From the NCBI RefSeq assembly GCF_047948215.1, contig NC_134456.1:85576515-85640514 (forward strand): a stretch of DNA of 64,000 bases, written 5' to 3'. The DNA comes from Lycorma delicatula (taxonomy: Eukaryota; Arthropoda; Insecta; Hemiptera; Fulgoridae). The notes under the pieces were generated by a model. That model made no database searches. It saw only the letters and a list, made by a program, of their open reading frames with translations, and was not told the DNA's origin. A program made the translations under genes and the position numbers. The first letter of the stretch is position 1. Every line of letters starts with the position of its first letter. Positions 1 through 12,629 of this stretch are shown piece by piece.

Positions 1-270
1 AATAAATAGATGATTTTTTTTTTATATACCAATAATTTTCTGTGTGCATTAAACAATTTTTGTAAAATCAATAAGAAACTACTGATGTCGATAAAGGACT
101 TCAAATTATACCTAATATCCTTAACACCAAGAAATTATCAGTTTTAAATGAATTATGTTTCAAGTTTTGTTACGCTAATGGTAATAACAATCTGTTTTTG
201 ACTGAAATTTCTCACATATTACAGAGAACTGTGTTCAGTACATCTATGTCCCAGACTTATCTTAATAATA

Positions 271-1565
271 CGAGGTACATTCAATAATTAAACAGACAAA
301 TTGATGTAGAAAAAAACTGTGTATTTTTACAAAATGAGACTTTTACTATTTCTCAACATAATTCCCACCAATATTAATGCACTTGCCCCAAAGATGAACT
401 AGTTTTTTTATACGTGATGCAAAGAAGTCTTTGTTTGAGTCACTTACCCACAAATTCTTTGACCTCGTTGTTGCTGAACTTTTTCCCACGTAATGCCTCC
501 TTGAGTGGACCAAACAAATGAAAATCTGAGGGTGCCAAATCTGGACTGTACAGAGGATGTGGTAGTATCTCCCAACCCATTTTTCCAATGGTTTCTTGGG
601 TCAGCTGGGCGGTGTGAGAGCGAACATTGTCGTGTAGCAATATAACGCCTTTTCTTTGAGATCCGTAATGTTTTTCTCTTATTGCTGGCTTTACTTTTTT
701 CATCAGCATGTCTGAGTAGTAGACACCGTTTATTGTACGCTGATTTTCCAAATAACTACAAAAGATAACACACCTTGGGCATCCCAAAAGACGATCAACA
801 TAACTTTTCCCGCTGATGTTTGCGTTCTGAATTTCTTTCGGACAGTTGAACTGGTATGCTTCTATTCCATGCTTTGTCTTTTGGATTCCGGTTCAACATG
901 GTGAACCCAAGTTTCATCACACGTTAAAATACTGTTTAGAGAAGGGTCACGTTCCCTTTCATAGTGTTCTTTTAAATTTGTACACACTTTCAGTCTTATT
1001 TCCTTGTGTTGCTGCGTTAACTATTACGGGACCCACCTTGCACTTGTTTTGATGTATTTGAGCTTGTTACTTAACATTATGAACTGTGCCAAGACTTAAT
1101 GCAACTGTTTTTGCTATATGTTCACTGTAATATGTCGGTCTTCACGAATAATGTTGTCAATGCGGGTTTCAAGCAAAGAAGTTTACACTTCACCTGGCCG
1201 GCCAGGACGTTGCTCGTCGGTTACTGAGGTTCAACCGTTTTTGAACTGTTCTGCCCGCGTATAAAAATTCCCGCGGTTCATACAACTTTCAGCATACTGT
1301 AAACCATTCGAGAAAAGATTTTAGCCGATTTTTCACTTTCAAAAACAAAAAACGGATCGCTGAACGTTGTTCAACTAATGTGGAAACATCAAGTAAACAC
1401 GCCATCACTAAATGCAATATTGAGGTTATAAACAAAACAATTTTTATCCGTCAGTTGTTCTCAGCTCATCTCAATGATGCCAACCTAAAGTCAAGAAAGT
1501 AAAAAACTTCTCCTACAAACTTTCATTTCTATATCAATTTGTCTCTTAATTATTGAATGTCCCCC
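271..1565 (-). mobile_element. mariner-like DNA transposon with inverted ends
   Basis: The left end (about 271-312) and the reverse complement of the right end (about 1523-1565) share the block ACATTCAATAATTAA followed by GACAAATTGAT, so these are terminal inverted repeats of roughly 40 bp. The length, about 1.3 kb, is normal for a mariner. The interior encodes a broken DD34D transposase on the minus strand. A TA sits just left of 271, but the outermost right bases are degraded and no clean TA duplication is seen there. The element is dead. Confidence 0.85.
346..1405 (-). pseudogene. mariner transposase (DD34D), degenerate
   Basis: This was a cut-and-paste transposase. Reading starts at a plausible ATG (1405-1403) giving MACLLDVSTLVEQRS, then runs into several stops and frameshifts. 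The C-terminal third is clearest. Between 787 and 440 it shows the second catalytic aspartate in HDNVRSHT and the third in YSPDLAPSDFHLF, with exactly 34 residues between them, as in mariner. The true C-terminus (SNKDFFASRIKKLVHLWGKC, then GGNYVE) lies in another frame and ends at 346, so a frameshift sits near 450. The copy cannot make an active enzyme. Family assignment is firm from the motifs and spacing; the subfamily is not determined. Confidence 0.85.
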
Positions 1566-1975
1566 GCACATTTATTAAAAATAAAAAATGTTATATTTGG
1601 ATGGATAGTCATATAAGATTGTCCAAATTTCAAGTAGTTATTTTACTCACTTTGATTTCATAGTAGAAAATGAACCAATTTTATTTCTCTTTAAATTTTC
1701 AGTATTCAAATTTTCCATTTCCACTATTACTATTACAATTTTCCATTTCCTTCCGAAGGTAAACGTAAAATACCGTATTTTTTTTAATATTTGGATTTGA
1801 AAAAAAATGTATGATATCACGGCTGAGAGAATAGAATTTTTAAGGAACATGAACAAAAAAAAGCCATTCTAAAACTTTACCAAAAATTCTACAATTTTAA
1901 TTTGTGGAATTCTAATTAGCGTGTCATTATGAAATCTATTTTATATTTTTTCAATCAGGTGTTTTCAAAAAAAGC

Positions 1976-2665
<690 letters not shown>

Positions 2666-3214
2666 AAAGTAGAAGAAAGAAAAGAAATTTTGATAACAAT
2701 TTGTTTAAACTCCTACATTACTTAAAAATTATAAATCTCAAAATTAAATTTCTTAAAAAGTTTCATACGGTTGGATAAAACTTGTATATGTTTATTGTTT
2801 GTTAAAACAAGTTGAAATATAATAATTATCGATTATTATTTTTAAAGTGAGGTTTGAGGAAGTCATATTTTTGAAATGTCGATTTGTTTATTTCAAAAAT
2901 CATTTATAAAAAAAGCGGTAAAAAGTTGTAAATGCTTTGCTGGAAAAGTTACTGGAACCTCAGCGACCAAATTTACTCACCCGATTCACCGATTGTATCC
3001 AAATTTAAATGGCGTCAATGACTCCTAGCCAGAAGTCAGCGTACAAAATTTCATAATTATGCAACCTAACGATACCAAGAAAAACGAGAACTAACGACAA
3101 TTTATTACGCTTATTATCTTTTATAACCGAATGAAGTTAATTATGAATGATTTTATAGAAATCACTGTGCCAAATTTCATACGAATCGAACCGTCCAGTA
3201 TAAAGATATAACGA

Positions 3215-4441
3215 GTGTCCGAAAAAGAACTCCGCGGTTTTAAATTATATTTAAAATAACAAATATATTTGCTTTATTACATGAAAATGAAAAGTCTAAC
3301 GATTATTTTCATTCTTAAAGTAACTAAATATAAATTAACAGCCCCCCAGACGTCAAACCAATAATTCCCTCATTCCACATTCTGGCCAGCACGTCTGCAA
3401 GAATATCTTTCACGTCTGCTGTTATTCTTTGGTGCAGCGACTGGATTTTTTTCTTGTATACGATCTCTTTTAGGTAGCCCCAAAAAACGTAATTCATCGG
3501 CGTCAAATCAGGACTTCGTGGGGACCAAGCGATAGGAACTTCTCTGCCTATCCGTTCTTCCTATCTTCTTATCGTATTAAAAACTTAAGCCCGCTATATC
3601 TTCAATCTGCAAAAACATAAAGTTCTCTGACATGTCAGAGTACTCTATGCTCATAATAGATCGCTTGTGGAAAAAAATGGCATAAAAAAATTCAATTATG
3701 CACGATACCTTTCCTTATTTACTTTTGGACAGTTGCGGACGAATTCCACCGATTCCTGTGATTTTTCTGAGCCCCATACTCCACAATTATATCGGTTCAC
3801 GACTCCATGAACATAAAATGTTTTTTCATCAGAAAAATAAAATTGGATGCAGGTAGTTTTCATCAGCAAAAATGAACTCAAACATGACTGTTACAAACTG
3901 AACTCTTTGTGGCTTATCGTTACGTTTAATTTCATGGAGTAGTTGACTTTATAAGTACGAAGTGTCAATAGCTTGAGAATAACACCGTGGTCGGTGCTTT
4001 TAAGATATTTAGTTGACGAGCAACTGAACGTTTTTAGACTGTTGGAAAGACAGTGGAATTCTTTCTTTGTTTTCGTCACTTGTATTAGGCCTGTCTGGTG
4101 AGTGTCCTTTCAAAACGCTTCCAGTTTCAAAAAAACTGTACATCACTCTCCTATACTTTTATTACTCGGATTTCTAGACAGATTCGCGTATAATTTCTTT
4201 GTAAAAGTCACTAACTTTGTTTCTGCGACCGGTACACATACTTCGCTTCACTTGGAGCGACCCCATGGTACTGTAATCCGGGCTCGTAACAGCTGAATCT
4301 GTGCAACTGTCTAATGTGTGGAAAATGTGTAAAATAAAACTTAATTGTTGTCGCTTCAAGATTTACCCGTAAAACACTATTACGGACTGGAAAATAAAAT
4401 CTATATTCGTCCTTGAGACCCCGTAGCTCTTTTTCGGACAC
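3215..4441 (-). mobile_element. mariner-like element, DUF4817-type transposase family
   Basis: The left end at 3215 reads GTGTCCGAAAAAGAACTCCG. The right end, reverse complemented from 4441, reads GTGTCCGAAAAAGAGCTACG. The two inverted ends bound a 1.23-kb unit with a broken transposase on the minus strand. No target duplication could be assigned with confidence. Confidence 0.8.
3324..4300 (-). pseudogene. mariner-like transposase, degenerate
   Basis: Minus-strand reading gives recognisable pieces of an insect mariner-like transposase in the right order. About 3880-3700 holds the first catalytic region, FSDEKTFYVHGVVNRYNCGV WGSE (written with a break). About 3540-3400 holds the third, IAWSPRSPDLTPMNYVFWGY LKE, with the conserved aspartate in SPDLTP. 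The piece at 4079-3891 resembles the region before the catalytic core. Stops and frame changes separate them all. The same protein family recurs in fragments at 8490-8860 and 53640-54318. Confidence 0.75.
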
Positions 4442-5699
4442 CTGGGGTAGGATTGCAGGAAACATTGAATATTTTTTATTTGAATAAAGTTCCGTTATTA
4501 CACAAAGATTATAAGGAATTTTTTTTTTGCATACAGATTATCTTGCAAGTAATATTTGTGCAGTGACCATTCTTCATATTATAATAGAATGGTAGGCGTG
4601 TAGGCGTAGCCAGTATTTCTGCTCTTTTTTATACAAATTCTTCAACTTTTGTTTTACTTACGTAACTTTTAATTGAATGACAAAGCAAAATGAATCCTCT
4701 CATACATTGTGCGTGGTAAAAACCGATTGGCGCGGAATTTGTCATTCTGTGCAATTATCGCATAACCAATCGACAGCGTTAAAACTATTATCGTATAAAT
4801 TCGAGCCTATAAATTAATACGCAAAACAAGCTATAGTTTTAAATTGATTTGATTTTAAACAGGTTCCAATGAAGGTTAGCTTTCAATAGTTTTTTAAAAA
4901 TTAAACAAATATATTCTGTGTTCAACAATCCGGTAGATTTTGATGATTATTATAATAAATCTAATAATATATTTTTATTAAAATGGATTAAAAAAAAAGA
5001 AAAAGACGTAAATGCTTTCATCAAAAAATCTTATACCCGACAACAAAATATCCCCGCTTTAGGGACCTAACAAAAGAAGGATAAAGAGTAGGCTTATCAC
5101 CTCTTATCAATAATATGGGACACGTGATCCGATTATACAAAGTTTTAAAAGACACGTGCGCCGCTTAGTCAATCGTTAAAACGGGCCTACTCCGGTGTTC
5201 TGAAGTATGGATATACGATTGTTGGGGGTAATACAATATTATTCATAGTTTTAGTATTAATAGAATAAATAATACTTAAATAAAGTAAATATATGTATTT
5301 ATATAAAAATATAATAAAATTTATAAAATATACTCAAAAATTAAAATAATAAAAATACAAGTTGAAGTTTTGACTAAAATAGAAACCTTTGTTATTAATT
5401 TAATAAAATGAATTAAAATATTATATAATAAAATAAAATATATATATATTTATTTATTTATATTATATATATTTATAATAAATACAATAAATAAATAAAA
5501 TTATAACAATTAATTAAGAATAAATTACATTAATTAATTAAGAATTAGTTAAAATATCTTTTAAAAAATATTTAATTAATTAATAATATATTAAAAAATA
5601 TTTTTCAAAGTTTTACTTTGAAAATTAAAAAAAGGATTAAAAGAGCTTCATTTCTAATTGATGGATGTCTCAAAATTATTTTTTTAAATATTAATATTT
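4442..5699. other. AT-rich DNA, no gene seen
   Basis: No coding signal, repeat match or RNA gene was recognised. From about 5220 to 5690 the sequence is almost only A and T, with many short TAAT/ATTA runs. Confidence 0.6.
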
Positions 5700-6245
5700 A
5701 CTTTCCCGTCTTTACTTAGAAGGGAAAGTATTGCAATGAATCCAATTTAGGCATATGTGGTTTTCACCGGATCTTGACGTTTTGTGAGAGCTAAGGAACC
5801 CAAAAAACCAAATTGAAATTTTCCGGGTGTTCGTATGTACGTGTGTGACCGATATCGCTCTCTAAATCACCTTATATCTCCAAACTACACGACCGATTTT
5901 GACCAAACTTGGTCAGATTACTTCTGTATATGGGGCGTTGATACCGTTAAATTATCAACTTAAAAGGTCAAGGGAGTGAAGCTATAGAGCAAGGTCACCC
6001 TCAATATTTAGAGATTTCGCCTAATTAACGTTTATTTTTATTAGGCACATTTGTTAATTAAAAAATAATAAAAAAAGAAAATATTTTTGCAAAATCGCAT
6101 CCCCGCCCCAAAAAATATTCTAAACTAGTGGCTAAGTGGATTCACTGCGTGAATAGTACTCCCTTTCACTACAAGGAATGCTAGCGTAGCACTGACATGT
6201 TGAATTAAACTGTGTCTATGAATGTGTGACGGGAAAGTCCTAAAA
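5700..6245 (-). repeat. second copy of the 1976-2665 dispersed repeat
   Basis: Inverted match to 1976-2665. It begins with a small hairpin: CTTTCCC at 5701, GGGAAAG about 20 bases later. At the place where the other copy has about 72 CA units, this one has only a short GTACGTGTGTGACC. Related wording (ATCAAAATCGAT, TTTTTTGGGTCTCTGGGTC) recurs near 7260-7420, suggesting a wider family. Confidence 0.65.
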
Positions 6246-6249
6246 CTGT

Positions 6250-6416
6250 GTTGCCAGCTGTTTATTTACTTATTTAAAGGCTTAAACCGCCTTGCAGTAA
6301 CAGATGGATGATAAATGAATTCTGTAGCGTGCGAAAAATGCCGTGCCTGACCGGGATTCAAACCCGGGACCTCCGGATGTAAGACCAAGTCGATACAACT
6401 CCGCCACGGGGATCGG

Positions 6417-6420
<4 letters not shown>
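6250..6420 (-). mobile_element. tRNA-derived SINE, with A and B boxes
   Basis: On the minus strand from 6420 the sequence has an RNA polymerase III A-box-like run (TGGCGGAGTTG) and, about 35 bases later, a B box (GGTTTGAATCC) within CCCGGGTTTGAATCCCGG, followed by GGCACGGCATTTTTCGC. The body then continues into non-tRNA sequence to about 6250. It does not fold into a complete tRNA. B-box-side fragments of the same family occur at 15045-15095 and 59345-59430. Confidence 0.7.
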
Positions 6421-6470
<50 letters not shown>

Positions 6471-6535
6471 AAATTGCATAATATACCGATAATTATATGT
6501 ATATATATATATTTGCCGATCCCCGTGGCGGGGAT

Positions 6536-6567
<32 letters not shown>

Positions 6568-6590
6568 TCGGTATATTATGCAATTTCAAA
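6402..6590. repeat. nested palindrome with (TA)n arms
   Basis: A perfect 31-bp arm at 6467-6497 is reverse complemented at 6560-6590. Between the arms, 6508-6531 repeats in inverted form the SINE head at 6402-6424 (TTTGCCGATCCCCGTGGCGG). (TA)n tracts fill 6420-6466 and about 6536-6560. The whole could fold into a large cruciform. Confidence 0.85.
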
Positions 6591-6599
6591 TTTATTAAG

Positions 6600-8489
6600 G
6601 AAAAATTAAATGTTTTATATTAAGATTTTACGGTCTTATTTTAAGAAAAATATTTTCCGAATATCTAAATGATAATCGGTAGTGGAATCGACAAGAATCG
6701 TACGTTCGATGGTACATCATTGTTACTAAATGTATGATGTGTGTAAATAACCGGTTATATAATAAATTAAGTTCAAGCTCAACAAGTTATACGCAAAAGA
6801 CATAAAAAAAATCTGACAAGAAAGTTGTCATACATTCCATGGATTGGTTATTTATTCTTATGCTTATATAATGGAAAAATTATTATACGCATACAAAGGT
6901 TAAAAAATTCAGAAAATTAATATATTTAAACTTTTATGGCTCCCCTGACCCCAATATTGTCCGAAAAGTATATTTTTGTGCCACTTGCACTCCGACTATG
7001 CTTAGGAAGACAAAAAAAAATTCAGTTAAAAAATATGCAATAGATAAAAAGATAGTTTTTTAAAATATTTGGCAGAATTCTTGGGCAGAATTTAGGGCAA
7101 TTTTTTTTTAAATGATAAGATAAGCAGTGCGAATGTACTGAGCTTAGTTTAAAATGAGGTTATGTTTGTAAATTTTGAAAAAATTGACCCCAAAGAAACT
7201 ATCTACCTCAACACCTGGAGATACTGACCCCAAGCTTTTACAAAAAATATTGCCCTATATACACGAGTTAGTGTACCAAATTTCATCAAAATCGATTAAT
7301 TCAGTCAAAAGACATTAAGCTTCAAACACGTCAACACTCAAACATACGTACAAACATTACCGCACAATTGTTTTAGTTTTTTGGGTCTCTGGGTCATGAA
7401 ACGTTGAGAAACATTTGAGTAAATATATGGGGGTTTGAAACTCCCATACTCAAATATTATTATTGGGTATGGGTTTCAAACATTATTATTATTATTTCGC
7501 TATTGCATGAGGCTGACGTTTGCTAGTGATTTTTACAAAACGAATAGGAAATTTTTTTTATACTGAATTATGTTAATAAAATTTAAATATAATTCTTTAT
7601 TAGTAATATTCTTGAACAGAAAAACAATAATTTTGCATTCAAAAAAGGACCAGAAGATAACATTTTTTCGCTATTTAAACTTATAACTTGTTTAAAATGC
7701 AGTTTAACAGTTATTACATATGTGTTTATAAAGGACAGAACAGAGTAGAAGCAAGTGTACTCGCTCAGTATCAAAGGGAGATGAATTTGAATTGCCAGCT
7801 GAAAACACAGTACAATACTTCAAACACTGTATCACTCTATTTTGAAAGGAAGGGTATATATGCTATGTTGTTTCGAATTAGGGTAGATATTGGGGAGGGG
7901 GTAAAAATGTAGATAGGATCTCAATTGAGGTCAGATCAGACGCCCAGAGTTGAGCGCTTCTAATAAGGATTAATTTTTAATGGAAAAAATATATGCAGCT
8001 GTCTTTAAAACGCCCACTATACTTTTTGTATATTTATTTGATATAATCAATATCCCCCTACCATCCCCTTTTTGGCGTTTTTCTTTTTTTTATTCCCTTC
8101 AACTATAAAATAATTTTATGTTTTTATTTTACACCTGTTTTTTTATGTCACACGACAAAATTTAGTAATTTTTTTTATGAAACACTTTCGCAAAAGTTTA
8201 CAAAATATTCGTACTGTTTGCTTTTTTTAAAAAAAAAGTACAGGTTAATTGTATAGCTTGTGTGTGTCTGATATTAGCCCTTCAAGTTTGAAATTTACTT
8301 CAATTTTTTTTGCGTAAATCAGTCGGTTAATTATTTGTTCCTTATTTTTATCATACAAACATACATGTTTGAGCACACATTCACACGTATGCAGAGATTA
8401 AAAATTGAGACTAAAGATACAGGCCCAACATTTCTTTTGTTTAAAGAAACCAAAACTGATATTCACTATGAAAATTTATATATTTTTTT
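6600..8489. other. no gene seen; dispersed-repeat fragment
   Basis: No coding region was recognised. About 7190-7430 carries stock dispersed-repeat wording (CCAAATTTCATCAAAATCGA, and GGGTCTCTGGGTCATGAAAC). About 8040-8230 is rich in T runs. Confidence 0.45.
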
Positions 8490-8860
8490 GTTTTATTGAA
8501 TTTCAAATTACAATAAACCGTGTGAGAAACTTAAAACCGAATCGAGCTGGCTGGAAATGCAGTTATTCGACGTCACCTGCGGTTATTTGAAGCGTTCACT
8601 TCACGGTGAGAAAATCGATGTACGGTGTGCTGTTTCTGGTAATCGTACAGCAGGGCCAATTTTTTAACCGGACTGTTAATATAGAAATGTATAGTAAAAG
8701 TTTCAAACGGAGCAACGTGTTACACATCAAACGATTCATTGACACCCTTTTACGTGGCTTTTACTGAAGAACAAACCGACATCAGAGGGCGATGGTTTCT
8801 GCGTTCTCCAGATTTGTCTAGTGACGATTATCTTCCTTTGGAGCTATTTGAATCATAGAG
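8490..8860 (+). pseudogene. mariner-like transposase fragment
   Basis: Plus-strand reading gives SLHGEKIDVRCAVSGNRTAG PIF, followed after a degenerate stretch by RWFLRSPDLSSDDYLPLE. In insect transposases of this family the first string follows the first catalytic region, and SPDL with a nearby aspartate forms the third. Several stops intervene, and no terminal repeats were found. Confidence 0.5.
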
Positions 8861-9032
8861 TTGATTTAAATGGCGAACTAAAAATGAACATTTAACACGA
8901 AACCGACGGCACTGACAATATTTTGCGTCAAGTAACCTTCAATATGAACATTCCAGCACAAAAGCGGTCGCTACGGATGGCATTCACATCTTTCGTATAA
9001 ATTTGGTAAATATGTAAACTTTTGTAATAACT

Positions 9033-9240
9033 AGGACGTCCAAGTCCTTCCTCAAAATGACCTTTGACTTCTGAGGCAGAACCTGGACGTCTCTGTCACG
9101 ATATGCAGAAAATAACTGATTTTCAAAACCCCCCTCTTTTATAATATATTTTCATCAAAATCCACTCTTTTACGAGTAAATTTACTAACAAAACGCATAT
9201 TCATCATGGCAAACATACGTCCAGGTTCTGCCTCAAAATT
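9033..9240 (+). repeat. MITE-like repeat with inverted ends
   Basis: TGAGGCAGAACCTGGACGT at 9072-9090 returns as its reverse complement at 9217-9235, giving a non-coding unit of about 164 bp with 19-bp inverted ends. The flanking 40 bp (AGGACGTCCAAGTCCTTCC onwards) is shared with the inverted copy that ends near 16699. Confidence 0.6.
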
Positions 9241-9379
9241 ACAGTTATTTAAAATTACAAGGCAATAATCACTTTCGTCACGTGGAAAAAGTGTTGACAA
9301 ATATGGTGTGGCCATGGTTTTAATTTTTTTTACATTACCGTTTAATTCATAATTTCTAATTTACGTTTTAAATCTTCAT

Positions 9380-9660
9380 TTACATTTCTATTAGCAATTC
9401 TTGCTTTATCAATTCCAATCGTAATTGATTGTTATCGCTTTGATATGACTTAAAATCTTTAATAAAATACTCTTTTATGGTTTTAAAACATTTATCAAAA
9501 AAATACTCGTATTTCGATATCCAACAAGCTAAATTTAAAATTAATTCTTCCCTTAAATATGTCCCCAGAAATCACTGAATACAATGGATTTGTACCCTTT
9601 GAATCTAGTGTATATAAAATAAATTTATTAGCATCAAAATTATTAACACAATATAAAATG
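9380..9660 (-). pseudogene. unidentified decayed ORF, copy 1 of a repeated segment
   Basis: Minus-strand reading gives KGTNPL, then after a frame change YLREELILNLACWISKYEYF, and a lysine-rich tail that looks coiled-coil. The same text recurs at 10085-10265. A short Y-x-E-L-I-x-N-L-x-x-W-I-S pattern loosely recalls the KilA-N/BRO-type DNA-binding proteins of large insect DNA viruses, but this is a weak resemblance. It lies directly downstream of the polymerase fragment. Confidence 0.3.
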
Positions 9661-9689
9661 TTCATCTTTTGTTGGTAAAATCAAGTATA

Positions 9690-9870
9690 ATAACGAATCT
9701 GTATCTGTCATTAATAATTTTATGTTTTCATGACCAAATCGTGCTAAGAAATGATTCTAATGATAGTTATATAAGATCAATTTTGCTAAATCCATCACGG
9801 TTAAATATAAATTTTTCTTCAACATTCATATTCAAACTACATCATATATATCAAAATTCAGATTACTTGG
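9690..9870 (-). pseudogene. family-B DNA polymerase fragment (DTDS motif)
   Basis: The minus strand reads VMDLAKLILYNYH, a stop-like gap, then NHFLARFGHENIKLLMTDTD SLLY. The DTDS motif (codons at 9705-9694), preceded by a helix of the LDxSKxLMYxFHY type and a G-x-x-x-I-K-L-L strand, is the palm-domain signature of protein-primed family-B polymerases. In animal genomes these come from Maverick/Polinton elements and related viruses. Only about 60 residues are readable and stops interrupt them. No integrase, capsid or ATPase gene of such an element was recognised nearby. Confidence 0.5.
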
Positions 9871-10084
9871 CATAAGATATATAATACATCACTATCTAGT
9901 TCATTTTTGCTATTTACTTTGTAATATCTTTTGCTATAAAAAAACATTTTTTTAACTTTAAATTATATTTATTATTTTGCTATTCATATTTAATGTTTGT
10001 TAAAATCTCGAAATACTTGATTTCTTTTATTTTAACTGTATTAACAAAAATACATAATTAAAATATAAAGCTTTTGTTTTTACA

Positions 10085-10265
10085 ATTAACAATATTTTAG
10101 AAATCAGTGGAAATCCAACAATCTAAATTTGCAATTAATTCTTCTCTTAAATATGTACCAGAAATCAGCAAATCTAATGGATTTGTTCCCTTTTAATCAA
10201 TTTTATATGAATTATTTTGGTCACTCGAATTTGAGTAGCCAAATGATTCTATTAATTTTTGAGAA
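10085..10265 (-). pseudogene. second copy of the 9380-9660 ORF segment
   Basis: Minus-strand reading gives about 55 residues with one internal stop, including KGTNPLDLLISGTYLREELI and then ANLDCWISTDF before a stop. It matches the segment at 9650-9520, so this part of a protein has been duplicated in the same orientation about 580 bp away. Its end is cut by the LINE 3' end near 10270. Confidence 0.35.
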
Positions 10266-10274
10266 TCTTTATTT

Positions 10275-11565
10275 TTTTGTCTTCAGCCATTTGACTGGTT
10301 TGATGCAGTTCTCCAAGATTTCCTATCTAATGCTAGTCGTTTCATTTCGGTATACCCCCTACATCCTACATCCCTAACAATTTGTTTTACATATTCCAGA
10401 CGTTACCTGCCTGCAGAATTTAATCCTTCTACCTGTCCCTCCAGTATTAAAGTGACTATTTCAGGATGCCTTAATATGTAGTCTATAAGTCTGTTTCTTC
10501 TTTTAATTATATTTTTCCAAATGTTTGGAAAAGGTGTTCTTCATCAATATGAAGCAACACCTTTTCATTTGTCACTTTATCCACCTATCTGATTTTTAAC
10601 ATTCTCCTTAGCACCACTTTCAAAAGCTGGTAAATTTTTTCTTCTCAGGTACTCCGATCGTCCAAGTTTCACTTCCATATACAGCTACGATTCAAACATA
10701 TACTTTCAAAAATCTTTTCCTGACGATTAAATTAATTTTTTATGTAAACCAATTATATTTCTGACTAAAGGCTCGTTTCGCCTGTACTATTCGGCATTTC
10801 ATATCGCTCCTGCTTCGTCCATCTTTAGTAATTCTACTTCCCGAATAACAAAATTCTTCTACCTCTGTAATCTTTTCTCTTACTATTTTTACATTCAGTG
10901 GTCCAGCTTCGTTATTTCTGCTATATTTCATTACTTTCGTTTTGTTATTTTTTATTTTCATGCGGTAGTTCCTGCGTAGGACTTCATCCATGCCGTTCAT
11001 TGTTCCTTCTAAATCCTTTTTACTCTCGGCTAGAATTACTATATAATCAGCAAATTGTAGCATCTTTATCTTTTCACCTTGTATTGCTACTCCGGATCTC
11101 AATTGTTCTTTAACATCATTAACTGCTAGTTCCATGTAAAGATTAAAAAGTAACAGAGATAGGGAACATCCTTGTCGGATCCCTTTCTTATTACGGCTTC
11201 TTTCTTATGTTCTTCAATTATTACTGTTGCTGTTTGATTCCTTTAAATATTAGCAATCGTTCTTCTACCTCTGTATTTAAAACCTAATTTTTTTAAATGC
11301 TGAACATTTTATTCCAGTCAACATTATCGAATGCCTTTTCTAGGTCTATAAATACCAAGTATGTTGGTCTGCTTTTCTTTAATCTTCCTTCTACTATTTA
11401 TCTGAGCCCTAAAATTGCTTCCCTTGTCCCTATACTTTTCCTGAAACCAAATTGGTCTTCTCCTAACACTTCTTCCATTCTTCTCTCAATTCTTCTGTAC
11501 AGAATTCTAGTTAACATGTTTGATGCATGACTAGTTAAGCTAATTGTTCTGTATTCTTCACATTT
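10275..11565 (-). mobile_element. non-LTR retrotransposon (LINE), 5'-truncated
   Basis: The minus strand carries reverse transcriptase motifs in order: YRTISLTSHASNMLTRILYR, then QFGFRKSIGTREAI, FIDLEKAFDNVDW, GIRQGCSLSLLLFNLYMELA, the active-site region MLQFADYIVILAESKKDLEG, and KVYVWSVAVYGSE-type text near the 3' end. The catalytic FADD is mutated to FADY. Stops are present around 11280-11400. The 3' end lies near 10275 after a non-coding tail. The N-terminal endonuclease is missing, as expected of a 5'-truncated insertion. Confidence 0.8.
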
Positions 11566-11577
11566 ATCTTTATTACT

Positions 11578-12584
11578 AAACTATTAAATTAATATCATGT
11601 ATATCGAAAATTATATAGATAAAATTAATGAATTTATAGAGGATAATAATTTTTCTAAAATCAAAACTCCTACAAATACATATATAATAAAATCAAAACT
11701 TTAATCAATAAGTCAAAATATGTTATACCGTATGACAAAACAAAAAAAATATTAATAATTACGCGTCATATATGAAGGCCTTACCAAAAACACATAAAAA
11801 TAACACACCTATAAGACCATTAATAGATTTTAAAAATTCACCAACATATTTTTTAAGCAAATTTTTAGCTAATATATTAAAGAATTCAATAAATTAAATA
11901 ACACTTATAATTTAATAAATAACACAATAATTAATTACCAGTCATTTCATTCATGCTCCCAAAATATGGCTGTTTTTAACTCATTGTTATATAGAGCCAT
12001 AAAATACCTCAAACATGAAAAAACTTCCTTAAATAAAAAAAATTGAAATAATTAAAAACATTTTACTGTTGCTAACGGTTATAATGTCGGTACTATAAAC
12101 AAATCTATATATAAAAAAATGAATGTTTGTCTGTCTATGTCTCTTATGCCTTCCTAAACCGTTCATCCGATAGGGATGAAACTTTGGGGAATGATTGGAC
12201 GTATGCCAGGGAAGGTTTCTGAATTAGTTTGGACCCTCTAGGTGAGGCCGGTGTCGAGATATTTACACATGAGATTATACACAAACAGACTTTTATTCTA
12301 TATATATATATATAAAAGGCATGTTCGTATGTCTGTCCGCTAAAGACCAAAAAACTAATGGAACGATTTACGCGCGGGCAAAAGGGAAAAAGGAGGAAAT
12401 GGAAAACGGGAAAAAGGGAAAAGGTGGAAAAAGAAAAGGGGGAAACGGGAAAGGGTAAAAAGGAAACTGGGAGAGAGGCGAGGGAGAAGGGTGAAAGGGA
12501 AAGGGAGGAGAATAAGTGAAAGGTAAAATTTGTGAAGTTCAGTTTTTAATTTTTTTATCAAATTTTAAATTGTGTTCATTTAAA

Positions 12585-12629
<45 letters not shown>

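Noticed and set aside
6336..6420. Possible tRNA gene on the minus strand
   Set aside because: A and B boxes are present, but the acceptor stem and anticodon arm do not pair; it continues into a SINE body.
6266..6589. Open frame with Ile-Tyr repeats and a GLTSGGPGFESRSGTAF segment
   Set aside because: It is the translation of a (TA)n tract plus the SINE B-box region, not a protein gene.
12355..12561. 68-codon Phe/Pro/Leu-rich frame on the minus strand
   Set aside because: It is the complement of a purine-rich GGGAAA block inside the Helitron-like unit.
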